From: Sequoia sempervirens
Taxonomy: Eukaryota > Streptophyta > Pinopsida > Cupressales > Cupressaceae
NCBI GenBank assembly: GCA_007258455.2
Contig: VDFB02262634.1
Location: 62,001 to 126,000 of the forward strand
Direction: 5' to 3'
DNA length: 64,000 bases
Each line of letters starts with the position of its first letter. The first letter of the stretch is position 1. The notes under the pieces are model-generated. The model was not told the DNA's origin. It worked only from the letters and a program-made list of their open reading frames with translations, and did not search any database. Positions 44,899-56,260 of this stretch are shown one piece after another. A program made the translations under genes and the position numbers.

Positions 44899-46626
44899 GT
44901 CTTCAATGACGACAAGCATATCCTCCAGTTCATCACAAGTTCCGACGTCTTCGCTACCCAAATAATTGATGAAGCTGATCTGCAGGAGGCTGAATTGGAC
45001 ATAGAGGGGGTCATCAACCTCAAAACCAACATGATCCCCAGAGGTATGGTTCAGCTAGACCACGTATTCAATTTGGATCAGATCAGAGATCAAGATCGAC
45101 AAACAAAAAAGGAGGCTATAAGCAACCAGGGCAACGCTCACAACCTGGGAACGACCGAGGATACCAAAAATGTTTTTATTGGCAAAGTGTGTACGACTGA
45201 AGAAAAGAAGGGAATCATGAATGCTTTGCGCAGATACCATGAAGTGATGGCATGGAGTTATGAAGATTTGAAAACATATGACACCTCCATCATTACACAC
45301 ACCATCCCTCTCAAGGCCGAAGTGAGGCCATTCCGCCAACGACAGCGCCCCATCAATGCTTTGTTGGATCCTATTGTTTACAAGGAAGTGCAAAAATTAC
45401 TTTCAGCAAGAATCATCTTTCCCGTCAGGCATTCCACGTGGGTGGCTAACTTGGTCCCGGTCAGGAAAAAGAACAGAGAGATTAGATTGTGTGTGGATTT
45501 TTGCAATCTAAACCGCGCCTCAGAGAAAGACAACTATCCAGTGCCTTCGCTGGATGAAGTGCTGCAAATAGTCAACGACTCCTAGATGATGTCGTTCCTC
45601 GATGGATACTCCAGGTATAATCAAGTAATGGTACAATACGAGGATTGCCACAAGACCGCGTTCACCACTAAGTGGGGGACGTTTGCATACAGAAGAATGT
45701 CGTTCGGGCTCATCAACGCTGGTGCCACTTTCCAACGTGCCATGGATATCACCTTCAAAGACTTGATTAGCAAATGCATAATCATCTATATCGATGATTT
45801 GACCGTATTCTCTAAGAAGCGAGGTGATCACATCTCTGACTTGTGCAAAGTATTTCAGAGATGTAGGGAATTCGGGGTTTCCCTCAATCCTAAGAAGTGC
45901 ATTTTCGGAGTGACTAAAGGCAGGCTGCTCAGGCACATCATTTCAGAATAAGGAATCTCCATTGATCCTGAGCGCATTGAGTCATTACTCAAGATTCAGC
46001 CCCCGGGCAGTAAGAAGGAATTAAAGTCTTTCTTCAGAAATATCAACTTTGTCTGGAAATTCATCACAGATTTTGTGGAAATTTTCAAACCTCTCAATGC
46101 CATGCTCAAATAGGACACCAAAGTTGAATGGACACCAAATGCCAAACAATCCTTCGAAGAAATCAAATGGGCCATTGCTGAGGCACCTGTGTTAGTCAGC
46201 TCGGATTATCTGAAGCCGTTCTATATCTACTCATTTGCTTTAGAGCATTCCTATGCTAGCATGTTGACCCAAAAGGATGATGAAGGAAATGAGCATCCGA
46301 TCACCTTCATGAGTGCTCCCCTCAAAGATGCTGAATTGCGTTACCACAACATAGAAAAGCAGGCGTACGCCCTCGTCAGGGGAGTAAAGAAATTTAGACA
46401 CTACATTCTATGCAACAAGGTGTTCGCCATTGTCCCCGACCCAGCAGTTAAGACGCTACTCATGCAAAATGAATTAGGCGAATGAAGGGCCAAGTGGGTC
46501 ACCTTGCTCCAAGAGTATGATATGGAAATCCAACTGATGAAATTGGTACGAGGGCAAGCACTCACCCGCACAATGGCCAAAACAGCAGCAGAGGCTGGAC
46601 CTGAACTCACAGTACAACAATATTAG
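44899..46626 (+). pseudogene. Element B reverse transcriptase and Gypsy RNase H
   Basis: RT motifs in order: FPVRHSTWVANLVPV, RLCVDFCNLNRA, FLDGYSRYNQVM, TKWGTFAYRRMSFGL, INAGATFQRAMD and the catalytic YIDD at about 45790. RNase H: YIYSFALEHSYASMLTQ, EKQAYALVRGVKKFRHY. Five or six nonsense codons (45583, 45949, 46111, 46483, 46624) and no frameshift. Some catalytic Asp positions of this RNase H look changed (FALEHS where an Asp is usual), so the second RNase H may have lost importance. Confidence 0.88.
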
Positions 46627-47904
46627 CTTGAAGATGTCTCCCCAGGAGAATGGTATCAGGACGCCGTTTATTATCTACTCAATCATAAGTGTCTGCCGCA
46701 TCTGGAAGGAGTCCAGAAGAGGGCCCTGAGATTGAAAAGTAATGGTTATATGTTGCAGGGTTCTATTCTCTATAAGAAGAATCATGAGGGCGTCTATCTA
46801 AGATGCCTTGGCAAGGAGGAAGCAGAACGTGTTCTAAGGGAGTTTCACAATAAATTTGGTATGGGCCATGGCTCGGGTTCTTCTACAGCACATCAGATAT
46901 TAAGGGCAGGGTATTATTGGCCAACCGTCTTCAAGGATGCCCATTGCCATGTTCGTTCATGTCATACATGCCAGATCGCTGCCACCAGGGAGAGGAATGA
47001 TGTTGTCCCGCTGCAGCCCGTGCTGGAGGTAAGGCCTTTTGCATAGTGGGGTCTCGACTTTATCGGTCCGGTAAGCCCTCCATCATCTGCAGGACACAGC
47101 TACATTCTGATCGCTACTGATTATTGTACTAGATGGATGGAAGCAATAGTTTGTAAGCATTGTACAACTGAAGTAGTTAATGATTTCTTAGAAAGTTACA
47201 TCTTAAATCACTTTGGTTGTCTGTATGCTTTGGTATGTGATAATGGACCTACCTTTGCTTCATTAAAGTTTGCTAGTTGGGCATTTGATTATGGGATTGC
47301 CCTCAAATTCTCATCCAATTACTACCCTCAGGGAAATGGCCTTACCGAATCCACGAATAAGAATTTGATTACTGTGATCAAGAAGCTGCTAGATAGGAAC
47401 CCCAAGGACTAGCATACCCAGCTTCATTTTTCCCTTTGGGCTGATCGCACCCGCCACAAGGCTGCCCTTGGTGATTCTCCGTTCCACCTCGTCTATGGCC
47501 TTGAGCCTATATTTCCCATCCACCTGAAGATTCCTACTCTTCAGTTCATCAATGATTTTTATGAGGGAGGAGATCGTAGGGAAGCTCAGTTAGCTGAGCT
47601 CTTACATTTAGAGGAAGTCTGAAACTGTGCAATAGAAAATTTTGCTAAACATCAGGGCGTAGTTAAGAGATGGTTGGACCGCTGAGCCAAAATCAAGGCC
47701 TTTAGGATTGTAGATTTGGTCCTATATTGGGACAAGGCCCATGAAAGGAAAGGGGGACAAAACAAATTCAATAAGCTTTGGCTTGGCCCCTTTCAAATAG
47801 CTGAGATTTTGGGAGATAATGCCTTCCGCCTAAAGACCTTAATCAGTGAAAACGTCCCATTTCTAGTCAACAGGCAGCACCTCAAGCATTACTTCCAAGC
47901 TTGA
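46627..47904 (+). pseudogene. Element B integrase
   Basis: The zinc-binding segment (FHNKFGMGHG, then SCHTCQ) and core are readable: WGLDFIGPV, LVCDNGPTFAS, NGLTESTNKN give the D, D, E positions. C-terminal GPY-like module: KLWLGPFQIAEI, VNRQHLKHYF, ending at TGA 47902-47904. Nonsense codons at about 47044, 47410, 47620 and 47683. The TAG at 47410 is one step from TGG in a conserved WH position. No chromodomain. Confidence 0.88.
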
Positions 47905-48786
47905 GCTCCTTCGAGCTCCTTGTTGTAAATACCTGTACATAGGGTAGAATAGTTGCTTTCTTGCTTGTTCGCTTTCTGTTCACGTCGCCTTTATGCTTTC
48001 TCCCTCCCGGTAGTTTTGTTTCGAAAGATGTTTCCTGCTCCTTTGCGGTGGCCGTGCTTGCCTGACAAGCGGTCCACTTTGCTGTTTGTTCTTTGTGTTC
48101 TTTGGCTAAACATTCACTCTAGACTATTGGTCTTTGCAAAGCTTTCCGCGAATGATTTCCTTGTTTGAACTCTGCTCAGAACTTGATCCTTCGCTAGATC
48201 TTCTTACCCGCATCTCGGATCTCGCACAAATTACATAATAATAAATTCTGAAGGACCGTACTATGGTTGTCATGACACCCTAGTGAGTGAAAAATATTAA
48301 GTCTACTCTAGTGACCACTACAGTCTCAAACCCATTGTAGGCTTCAATGCTTACCTGGTCGAACTAAATGGTAAAAGAGAAATGAAATATCAAAGCAAAA
48401 AAGGGAAGAAAAGAAACTCTGAAAAAAGGAAATAAATGACCGTATGGGTGTTCGGGTAACTCTACCAGGGCTATGGACGCCCGACCGGTAGTAGAGCAAT
48501 ATCCATGAGATTGTAGTGACAACTCCGTCAGAACTATGGACACCTGACTGGCAATGGGGCAATGTACAGGTTACTTTTGGTGTTAGGCAACTTATGTAGC
48601 TCATTCGGTTGAAGTGATAACCCTGGTTACTATCCCTAGGAAAGGAATGAACCCACTTCACACACACTTTCGAGATGCCATGTAAGCTGACCTAATTAAG
48701 GATCTCATTCTCCCGGATTCATCCTTGGAAGCCGCTCCTGGTCTACGAAACTAGAGATTCTGGGTCCTGAATGAATATTTACCCCA
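47905..48786 (+). other. Element B 3' untranslated region and deletion junction
   Basis: No gene. A purine-rich run (about 48385-48435) could be or overlap the polypurine tract. Two related units of about 60 bp (48459-48505 and 48523-48570) share ctatggacgcccgac or cacctgac. The sequence then runs directly into the middle of the LTR ORF at 48787, so the start of the 3' LTR is missing. Confidence 0.55.
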
Positions 48787-48789
48787 AGA

Positions 48790-50105
48790 ACGCTCTGGAC
48801 TCCGATGAGGAGGAGGACGCTGCTAAAGAGAAAGAGGAGCCTCAAAAAGAGAAGGAGGTAGAAGTCTTGCCCCTAACTGAAGAGGGTGAGGGCAGCCATG
48901 ATGCACCCAAGGACAAATCTGCTATGCCTGATTGGTTGGAAAGACAGCTGGAAAAGACTACCCCAACGCTGAAGGACCCGAGGTCAAGATAAGAAGCCAT
49001 CTTGGCTCGATCCCTGACCACAACGAAGAAGGAGAAGAAGCCTAAGGTCAGATCCAGGATAACCATGGATGCTTCCGGCTCCCGGGCAGCACAAATAGCA
49101 ACGCCAACTGTTGGCCAAGCTGGGTTGAGTTACAACATCTCCACCATTGACCTGGGGATAGCAACCAAAGAGCAGAAGGTTGAACATCTGGAAGAATCGG
49201 TGGCCATGGTGGTGCACTTGATCAAGCAGGACAAGGTCACCAAGGACGAGATCAAGGCACAAGTTGCTGCCCTAACTAACTACATTCAGCAGTGGTCCTT
49301 AGTGGATGACCTGCCCACTACCTCTATAGCCGCAGCACAGTTACTCTCCAAGGAGCAGATAGATAAACTAGAAAGGAGGAAGAACTTGGAGAGGACCACT
49401 GAGGATTGGTTCCAACAGGTCATAAGCATCGGAAATGTGGGAATCGGCGTGGCTGTGTAGATAGTCAACAAGTTCCTGGACCTGATCCAGTCCCTAGAGA
49501 ACACGAAGAAGCTCTGCACTAATTTTCCCACCATCTACGACTCCACCTTCCCAAAAATTGAAGCCATCCTTCAGATGCTAGAGAACACATGGGAAGAAAA
49601 GCTAGAGCTGAAAAAAGAGGATCACTGGTTGGTGGACCTATGGCGCAGAGACCTCAACAACTGAAAGGAGAGGTTGGAGCAGATCCAGAGCAGGGTGGAT
49701 CTGGATATCGAATGGATTAAGGAAATCTGGGCGGAATGCGCCCAATACCTTAAATTGATGACGGGCTATGATATGCTCATAGTGCAAATGGACGCAGAAA
49801 AAGTCAGGCCATACTTCCAGGAGAAGATGAAGGACAGGACAGCCAGATAAATTACCACAGAATTCCTAAGTTTTTCCGCCTGTGCCTTCGATCGATCAGA
49901 GCTATTTAGAGACCAAGCCTCAAAGTATTATGAGGATTGGAAGCGGCTGGAAGACAACGCCAAAGAGTGGAGTTATCAGGCGTTAAGATGCGAGATCCTT
50001 GAGGTAGACAAGCTCCAGGCCGTCATCCTCAAGTACATTAAACACAAAGCTTCTGAAGAGCAAGAGGACAGCCCAGCCAAGGAAGAAGATCTCCCTGAAG
50101 AGTAG
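48790..50105 (+). pseudogene. LTR ORF of element B, C-terminal part in the 3' LTR
   Basis: Same frame and residues as the end of the 5' copy (DSDEEEDAAKEKEEPQKE onwards). Stops differ: CAG at 49287 and 49338 where the 5' LTR has TAG; TAG at 49458 and TGA at 49662 where the 5' LTR has CAG and CGA. One stop is shared (TAA 48990-48992 against TAG 38519-38521). Confidence 0.8.
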
Positions 50106-50301
50106 CTACAGCCAAGAAGACAACAATTAGCTACAGGATGAAAGAGCAATAGTGTCATCCACTAGATGACGAAATAGGGAAAGGACAAAGAATGTTTTTA
50201 AATTGTAAATCTATTTGGGGGTAGGTGAAACCCTATTTTGTAATGAATCTTGGCCACACAATTGTAATGAATCTTGGCCATTCATTTAACTTTTGGAAAA
50301 C

Positions 50302-50309
50302 TATAAATA
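50302..50309 (+). promoter_or_regulatory. TATA box of element B 3' LTR
   Basis: tataaata in the same context as 39831-39838. Confidence 0.65.
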
Positions 50310-51204
50310 GAGCACTCTCCTCATTTGCAAAAGGGAGAGTTGAGTTTTTGTAAAGGCATGCTATAGAAATTTATAAGAAATATCATTGACTTGGTGTATT
50401 TCCTTGATTTCTCTCATGTCATTTGATTCATTTCTCCAATATTTGATGTTTAGCTTAGACTTCTTTGCTGTTTAGTCAGCTAATTATGTTATTTGTGTAA
50501 ATCTTAGGAATGCTATTGGGTGATTGTGAAAATTCCTGCTTTGTTGATGATCCTTTAGTCCATACTTTTTGCTGTTTGCCGAAAGTAGATAGCTGTGCAA
50601 AGTTAGCCTGGACTCAATTTGAAGTTGTTCCAAACATTCATTCTTAATTCATGCATGTATATGGTGGATGAAGGATGAAATATCTGCAGCCCTTATAAGA
50701 TAGCACAATTTCCATGATACTGTGAAATCACTGGTTAAGTGGGCTATTGTTTTAAGGAATTGTCCATCGCAGGAACTCCATTGTCACTATTCATTGCAAG
50801 CTTCAGACTTAGGAACTTTTCCTTCCCTTCGCTCTTTTTCCACTTTTTTAGAAACTGAATAATACCAAGGTTCATAGCACATTGTAAAGTAAAATCTTAC
50901 AACTAAATGGAGTTTAAGACTGTTGTTTGAACCTACAGCCAACACGTAACTACCTTCATACTAAGGACTCCTTTCAAAGATCCAACTCCATGCTTCACAT
51001 CCACACTTTGTATTTCTGTAAGACTGCCTTGTGATTCTAGCAAATAACATCAAACTACTGGGGTATCTAAGCACTGTCATGACCTGACATCTGAGAGACC
51101 TTGGGATAGTGTTTTGCAATCTGATTGTGGAAGATTGTCTTTCAAGAGAGGTAGTGCACCTACACACTGCTTGTATTGAGAGGTGCATAAAAAACACATG
51201 AACA

Positions 51205-51209
51205 CAAGG
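51205..51209. repeat. Target-site duplication of element B, right copy (caagg)
   Basis: Follows the terminal CA at 51204. After it the LTR Q sequence resumes (caaacccccttt), matching 15680 onward. Confidence 0.93.
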
Positions 51210-51787
51210 CAAACCCCCTTTACTAACAATCAACAAGTTTTGCTCCTCTTGTGTGCTTGTGTTTGCAGATCTAGGTTGAATGCTTGAAGATCATTTTGAG
51301 TGCAAGATTGAAAAGTTGCAAATATTGCATTGCAAACTTGTCATCTTCAAAAAAACTCACCTATAAGCCGCATTCGAAAGATTCAAAAATTAAGATCTGG
51401 GAGGATGAAAGTGCAAACCTGGGAGGTCAGGACTAGATTCAAAGACTTGAAAAATGCCTAAATGGGACTAATTCACCACCTTGGGTGTCTTAGTCCTCCC
51501 TAGGGTATTTTTAAGAATTTTTTCAAGATTCTACTTCAGCATCCAAAGATCTTGAAATCCCCTCGAATAGCAATGGGACTAAGTCGCCACCTTGGACATC
51601 TTAGTCCTCCATAGCATATTTTTTTCAACTTTTTCACATTTCCAGAATCCTTGTGACATCTCCAGATTCTCCAGGTACACATCTCTTAACTTGATATTGC
51701 ATTATTTCATTATTTTAATTCTTCATTTAGCTTGCATTATTAGGTTTTCTGTGTTGAATAATTGATTGTCTTTTCCAAGCTTTTTCT
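51210..51787 (+). mobile_element. LTR Q (block 2), part right of element B
   Basis: Matches 15680-16257, with dyads 3 (51465-51496) and 4 (51576-51607). The end is placed by comparison with block 1 and is uncertain. Confidence 0.55.
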
Positions 51788-51954
51788 TAGTGGTGAACCC
51801 CTCAAACCCTAAGAACAACCTATCATAGGTTTTCCTTGTTAATAACGGACTCACCTTGTTGGGTTGATATTCAATCCACTTATGGTTCCTAGGACATAAT
51901 TGAATAAACCATTTGAAAATGGAGAGTAGGTGATCCCACATCTTATTCCCCCTT

Positions 51955-52500
51955 TTCCTTCGGTTCATATATTATCTTGTACCTCACTATTAAGTCCACT
52001 ATGATGTTGATTTTTGGTAAGGGGAATTCATCTTTTGGGCACACCTTGTTTAGATCTCTAAAATTAGTACATAGGTGGATTCCTCCCATTGGCTTTGTCA
52101 CTAACACCAAATTGGAAATCCACTCTACGTAGTCAATAGGTTGAATGAAGCCAGCATCAAGTAACTTCTTTAAATTAACCTTTACCAGTAGGGCAATTTG
52201 ATGATGCATTTTCCTTAGATTTTTGTTTGACTAGTTTAGCATCAAGAAAAAATGAAAAGTGATGTAATACCAACTTAGGATCCAAAACTAGCATGTTTGT
52301 ATACGACGAAGTGAAGTTGATCTGTCTTTTTGCAAAGAAGGCACAAAACTCTAGTTGCTCTATTATTATAAAATATGCTATAAAGCAGACAATTTTAGGA
52401 TTTTCATCAGTGACCATATTGAATTCCATAGACTTCTCTGCTAGCATTGATGATTTCTCTTGACTTATAGGAAGTAAGTACAACCCTCCATCCTTAGGTG
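51955..52500 (-). pseudogene. Gypsy RT N-terminal fragment (block 2)
   Basis: The minus strand reads GFIQPIDYVEWISNLVLV and DEFPLPKINIIVDLIV, with the same end-point before the RT palm as in block 1. A shifted frame upstream retains NMLVLDPKLVLHHF, the usual lead-in to RT. 52500-53330 between RT and protease remnants holds nothing readable. Confidence 0.72.
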
Positions 52501-53329
52501 CCTCAGAGAGTTTTTCACCCTTATATGTGTCCTTTCCTATTGAAATTTAGTGAAGAGGAGGATAATGTGAAAATGGAAGTATTATTCATATCCCTAAAGG
52601 AAGCGATCCAAGCTTGGCCTTTGCTTGGCTGATCAGAGAAGTAAAGATTGTGAAAGGTCCCAGCTAGATCATAGTCACTAGATGTTTATGAGTCCCACTC
52701 CTCTTCATTAGAGCTAGTCTCAACATGGTAATCTATTGATGCCTTGATATCTTTTGAAGCACTAACCTCCCCACTTGAAAGTGCCTTGGTACTAAGAGCA
52801 TTCAATTTTAATGGTTCATAACCTAGCCCTATCTTTTATGGTCACTTGGAAAGTATCAAAGGTTCTAAACTTTCATTCTTATGCAAATTGAGTCTTCTAT
52901 GTCCATCATAAGCTTATTGTTTCATGATCTCAAAACCCTTACCATATTGCTTAGTTGAGATCCATTTAGGTTCAACATCTTCTTCTTCCTTGTATAAGTA
53001 GGAGGTGATGTCCTCTTCATTAATAGCCTATTTACTCAACTCTCCCCATTCTATGAAGGTTGTAGTGGGAGATGCTCGAATAGTGACCTTGGGTTCCTTT
53101 TTGATAGTAGATAGCTTACCATATGATTTTGGAGATGTAGGTAATTTTCTAACACAATAGGATGTCTTCATATGATATTCCCCACACCCTTTATCTTTGA
53201 ATTGTATCTTGCGATCGGGTGATGGGATGGTGGAAGTGGATGCTTTGGTTTAAGTGGAGGGATCAACATAATAAGATGAAATAAATGACAAAATTCCCTA
53301 ATTGATTGGCTCTTGTTGTTTGGATGTCC

Positions 53330-53630
53330 TTCTTAGGTTGCTACAATATTAAAAAGGATCGAGATCACTAGCTATTGTGATCTCAGTGTCCTTGTGAGGA
53401 AATTTGAAGAATTTGTGATATGTGGAGGGGACGACATTTATAGCATGAATCCATGGTCAGTCAAGGAGGATTTTGTAGGGAAGATAGAGGTCCAATACTT
53501 GGAATGTGGTATCCAATATAACAGGCCCAACTCTTATAGGTAGTGATATGACACCCTTGGAAGATTTTACACATCATTGTAAGCCTTTATGATAATTCTT
53601 TTTGATGAGTACTCCAAATAACCATTTGTC
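53330..53630 (-). pseudogene. Gypsy protease-region fragment (block 2)
   Basis: Counterpart of 17860-18075 with LPIRVGP, VLDLYLPYKILLD, stop, PWIHAINVVPSTYHKF. It shares the stop in place of the Gly-Arg of LLGRPWIH. Confidence 0.62.
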
Positions 53631-53955
53631 ATTGCAATAAATACTAATTTAATAATGGTGACTAATAATATTCCCTACCAAACATAATCCACATCAGACA
53701 ATTTACAAGATTCGCAAATATAAAACATTTCAAAAGAGAAATACATAATTAGTGCTTCAATATCAAATAATTGAAAAATAGATTCAACCCCACATTAGTA
53801 TCATGCAAGATAGAGATAATCAAGTAGAACATGTAGATTCCCAAGACTCAAACACTAAAATCAACACTAGATCTGATTTTCCAAATAAGCCCACATAACA
53901 GTAACTATAGATCAATAAGACTCCTGCAAGTAGCCATGCAAATCTGTAACTATAT

Positions 53956-54594
53956 TCATTGGAATGTGCCCCTTTGGTTAACATAGAAGCATTTGTTATT
54001 ATTCTTTCCTATTGAAGCATTATTTTTGTTTTGGACAAAAAAAGTGGATTCCGGAAAAGTTGAGTGAGTTTTAGAGACTCTTTTCTCTTCATCAATTAAA
54101 TAATATATCACATTCTCTAAGCTAGGGCTTGGATTCAATTTGTTTTAAGTAAACACAATATTGTCAAAACTTGAAGGCATAATATTTAATAAAATAGTTT
54201 CAACATCATTATCATCAACTATACATTTTATTCTAGAAAGTTGATTAAGAAAAGAATGAAACGTACTAATACCCTGAACAATACTATCACCCTCATTCAT
54301 TTTCAAACCAATTTTTTTGCCTATTCCCATTTTAGCACTTGAAGCTTGTGAACCAAAGGTTTTTGTCAAATCAATATGATGTAAATATGCATCGGATAAT
54401 CCAAGACCAATCACTGTTGTAGCTTTACAATCTTTTGCTGCCCATTTTAATTGTTTATCTACATCTTGTGGTTTTTTAATAGTTACATTAACAATCTCTG
54501 AGAGATCTTTCTCTATTAAAACTAGTTTCACTTTGAATTGCCATGTATGAAACTCATGATCCTCAAACTTCGAAATAAAATATGATTTCTCCAT
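53956..54594 (-). pseudogene. Ty1/Copia gag, almost full frame
   Basis: From the ATG at 54594 (MEKSYFISKFEDHEFHTWQF) one frame runs to 53956 with one TAA near 54148. Copia gag landmarks: WQFKVKLVLIEKDL, LKWAAKDCKATTVIGLGLSD, FHSFLNQLSRIKC, LLNIMPSSFDNIV, LIDEEKRVSK and a damaged zinc knuckle (KCFYVNQRGTFQ). The block-duplication edge (54053) lies inside it. No LTR, primer site or pol part was found next to it. Confidence 0.8.
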
Positions 54595-54615
54595 TTTAAA
54601 TAAAATCAATCTCAT

Positions 54616-55229
54616 CAGTTATCACTCCTTTTTTATAGAACAACAAAGAGATCATAAATATTCACAATGAATTGCAATGTTTTATTTATTTATTTATTTT
54701 TTAAATCATACTATATCAACTCCTTATACGCTACTGGTTCACACATTGAAAAAATTGCATACCAAACACCAAAATAAAGATTTTGAGTTCTACCTTGTTT
54801 ACTCATATGCCCTTTTAGCAACGTTTACTCATGCCTCCAAATAGCTCTATGCATCACAATGGCCAATTTGGTGAAGCTATTGTAAAGGCAAGAGAAGCAA
54901 CACATCAAATGATTTTTGTGCTAAAAAACCCCTGCAAACACCTACACAACAAGTCTCCATACGCTCTTTAATCACAAAATAGATTAAATCACATGAATTT
55001 CATTATATTCATCTGACAAAATACATCCAATACATTGAATTTTTTAAAGCCATTATTTTCCCATGAATAACCACTTCAAATTCCCTTAAGAGGAATAACT
55101 TCCCAAGAAGTAACTATTAATTTATTTATTACTATAAACTAACCTAATAGATGTTTCGTGACAGAGGCTTTGAGCTCATTACCCATGCTATTTATAAAGG
55201 GAGATATAGTTGTGTGCTATGGTATAGTG
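54616..55229. other. AT-rich spacer, nothing recognised
   Basis: No supported gene. A short tttattta run at 54690 is simple sequence. Confidence 0.5.
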
Positions 55230-56260
55230 CACGAAGGAGGAACTGGTACAAAACACCTCTCATTTTCCTTGTCCCAACTGTCACATTGACTAGGTAACCA
55301 TGCTCAAATTTTCCATTAATACAATCAGTAACAACACTTCCAATAGATGATGTCCGGTCAACTACATCAAAGTTATATTTATGATTAAATTTATTAATAT
55401 GCGAAATTTTTTACAATAGTAATACAAAGGTCAGTCGCTAATCAATGAATTATTTAAAATATTGGTTACAAGAATGGACCTCCAAGTGCTTGGCCAAAAT
55501 CAATCTTCTGCTTTTTCATATCTACTACAGGACCCTTCGAAGGTGAATGTGTGCATTGTCTCTGACAGCGAATGGGAAGCTGGAGATACTGAAGGGAGTG
55601 AAACTGCATATACAACAAAAAGTATATGATTATGTGAGAAAAACACAATCTTATTGTGAACATAGCACAGTTTGAAATAATAATTAAATACAGTTTTATG
55701 TAGATACCTAGTGATGGCACTACAAGACTCTTACACTGAAAGAAGTAAAGCTGCTCATAAATGTTCAACCTGCAACAGAACAAGGGAGAAAAAGCTCCTC
55801 CAAGATTAGATATATCGCAAAGGACCAAGTCTACTTCTTAACATTTATGAAAAGCATGATAAAATAAGTTTTGAAGGTGTCCACAATACCTAAAGAAAAA
55901 AGATTATTGTCTTAATGAGAATAATCTTAGTATTTCAAAATACTAAGATTTTGACATCCTTTTGTTGCTACAGATATGTAATATAATAGGAGGCTGACAT
56001 ATTGCTCTTGCATGATGCTCACTTTCCAAATCCTCATTCAAATTCTCATGACCAGCTCTCACAAGAACTGAGGACACCTCGGGAGAGAAGAATGTGGAAG
56101 TAGCCAAAGAAAACATGTTTTCAAAAGGTGGTGGTGCCTTTGAAACAACTGATACTTCTTGAGTATAACTGAATGGAGCTATGAGAGAAGTGTATGATGG
56201 AAAAGAGGAATTAAAGAATTTTTTTGAGCTAAAATAAAAGAGTACTTTTATATTTTCCAT
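55230..56260 (-). pseudogene. ARID-HMG-type chromatin protein gene fragment, several exons
   Basis: Read right to left: a possible exon (about 56230-55950, containing KAPPPFENMFSLATSTFFSP, not assigned); exon 55769-55708, between a consensus acceptor (gttgcag) and donor (gtatct), encoding LNIYEQLYFFQCKSLVVPSL, like the end of an ARID domain; exon 55603-55470 ending at gtaacc, with KGPVVDMKKQKIDFGQALGG; and exon 55361 to about 55235, encoding SSIGSVVTDCINGKFEHGYL, then GVLYQF, which resembles the segment after ARID in plant ARID-HMG proteins (VTGxIDGKFxxGYLV). ARID start and HMG box are missing. Named from memory of the family; a fragment, not a working gene. Confidence 0.55.

Larger units (their letters stand above)
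33091..51204 (+). mobile_element. Element B: 18.1-kb Ty3/Gypsy (Tat-like) retrotransposon with an ORF-bearing giant LTR
   Basis: Bounded by caagg duplications and TG/CA ends. The internal region runs from a primer-binding site at 40735 to about 48784 and encodes gag, protease, an archaeal-type RNase H, RT, RNase H and integrase in one frame. The 5' LTR is about 7.64 kb, and the 3' LTR retains only its last 2.42 kb. A long second frame lies inside the LTR. The dual RNase H points to the Tat lineage, to which Ogre also belongs. Every reading frame is broken by nonsense codons but not by frameshifts. It entered LTR Q of block 2 after the duplication. Confidence 0.88.
48787..51204 (+). repeat. 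Element B 3' LTR, 5'-truncated (about 2.42 kb left)
   Basis: Aligns with 38329-40730 and ends at the right TSD. The first about 5.2 kb of the LTR is absent. Reverse transcription makes both U3 copies from one template, so the loss followed insertion or arose by recombination. Confidence 0.82.
28829..54053. repeat. Block 2 of the direct segmental duplication
   Basis: With element B removed, this matches block 1 (1-241 plus 11641-18527). The sequence continues on both sides as recognisable elements (P leader and gag on the left, Copia gag on the right), so this is probably the parental arrangement. The visible homology starts at 28829 only because block 1 begins at the window edge. Confidence 0.86.

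Noticed and set aside
43078..47904. Reading the stops of element B as a reassigned genetic code or programmed readthrough
   Set aside because: TAG, TGA and TAA all occur, they differ between the two LTR copies, and they match C-to-T decay, so ordinary pseudogenisation is simpler.
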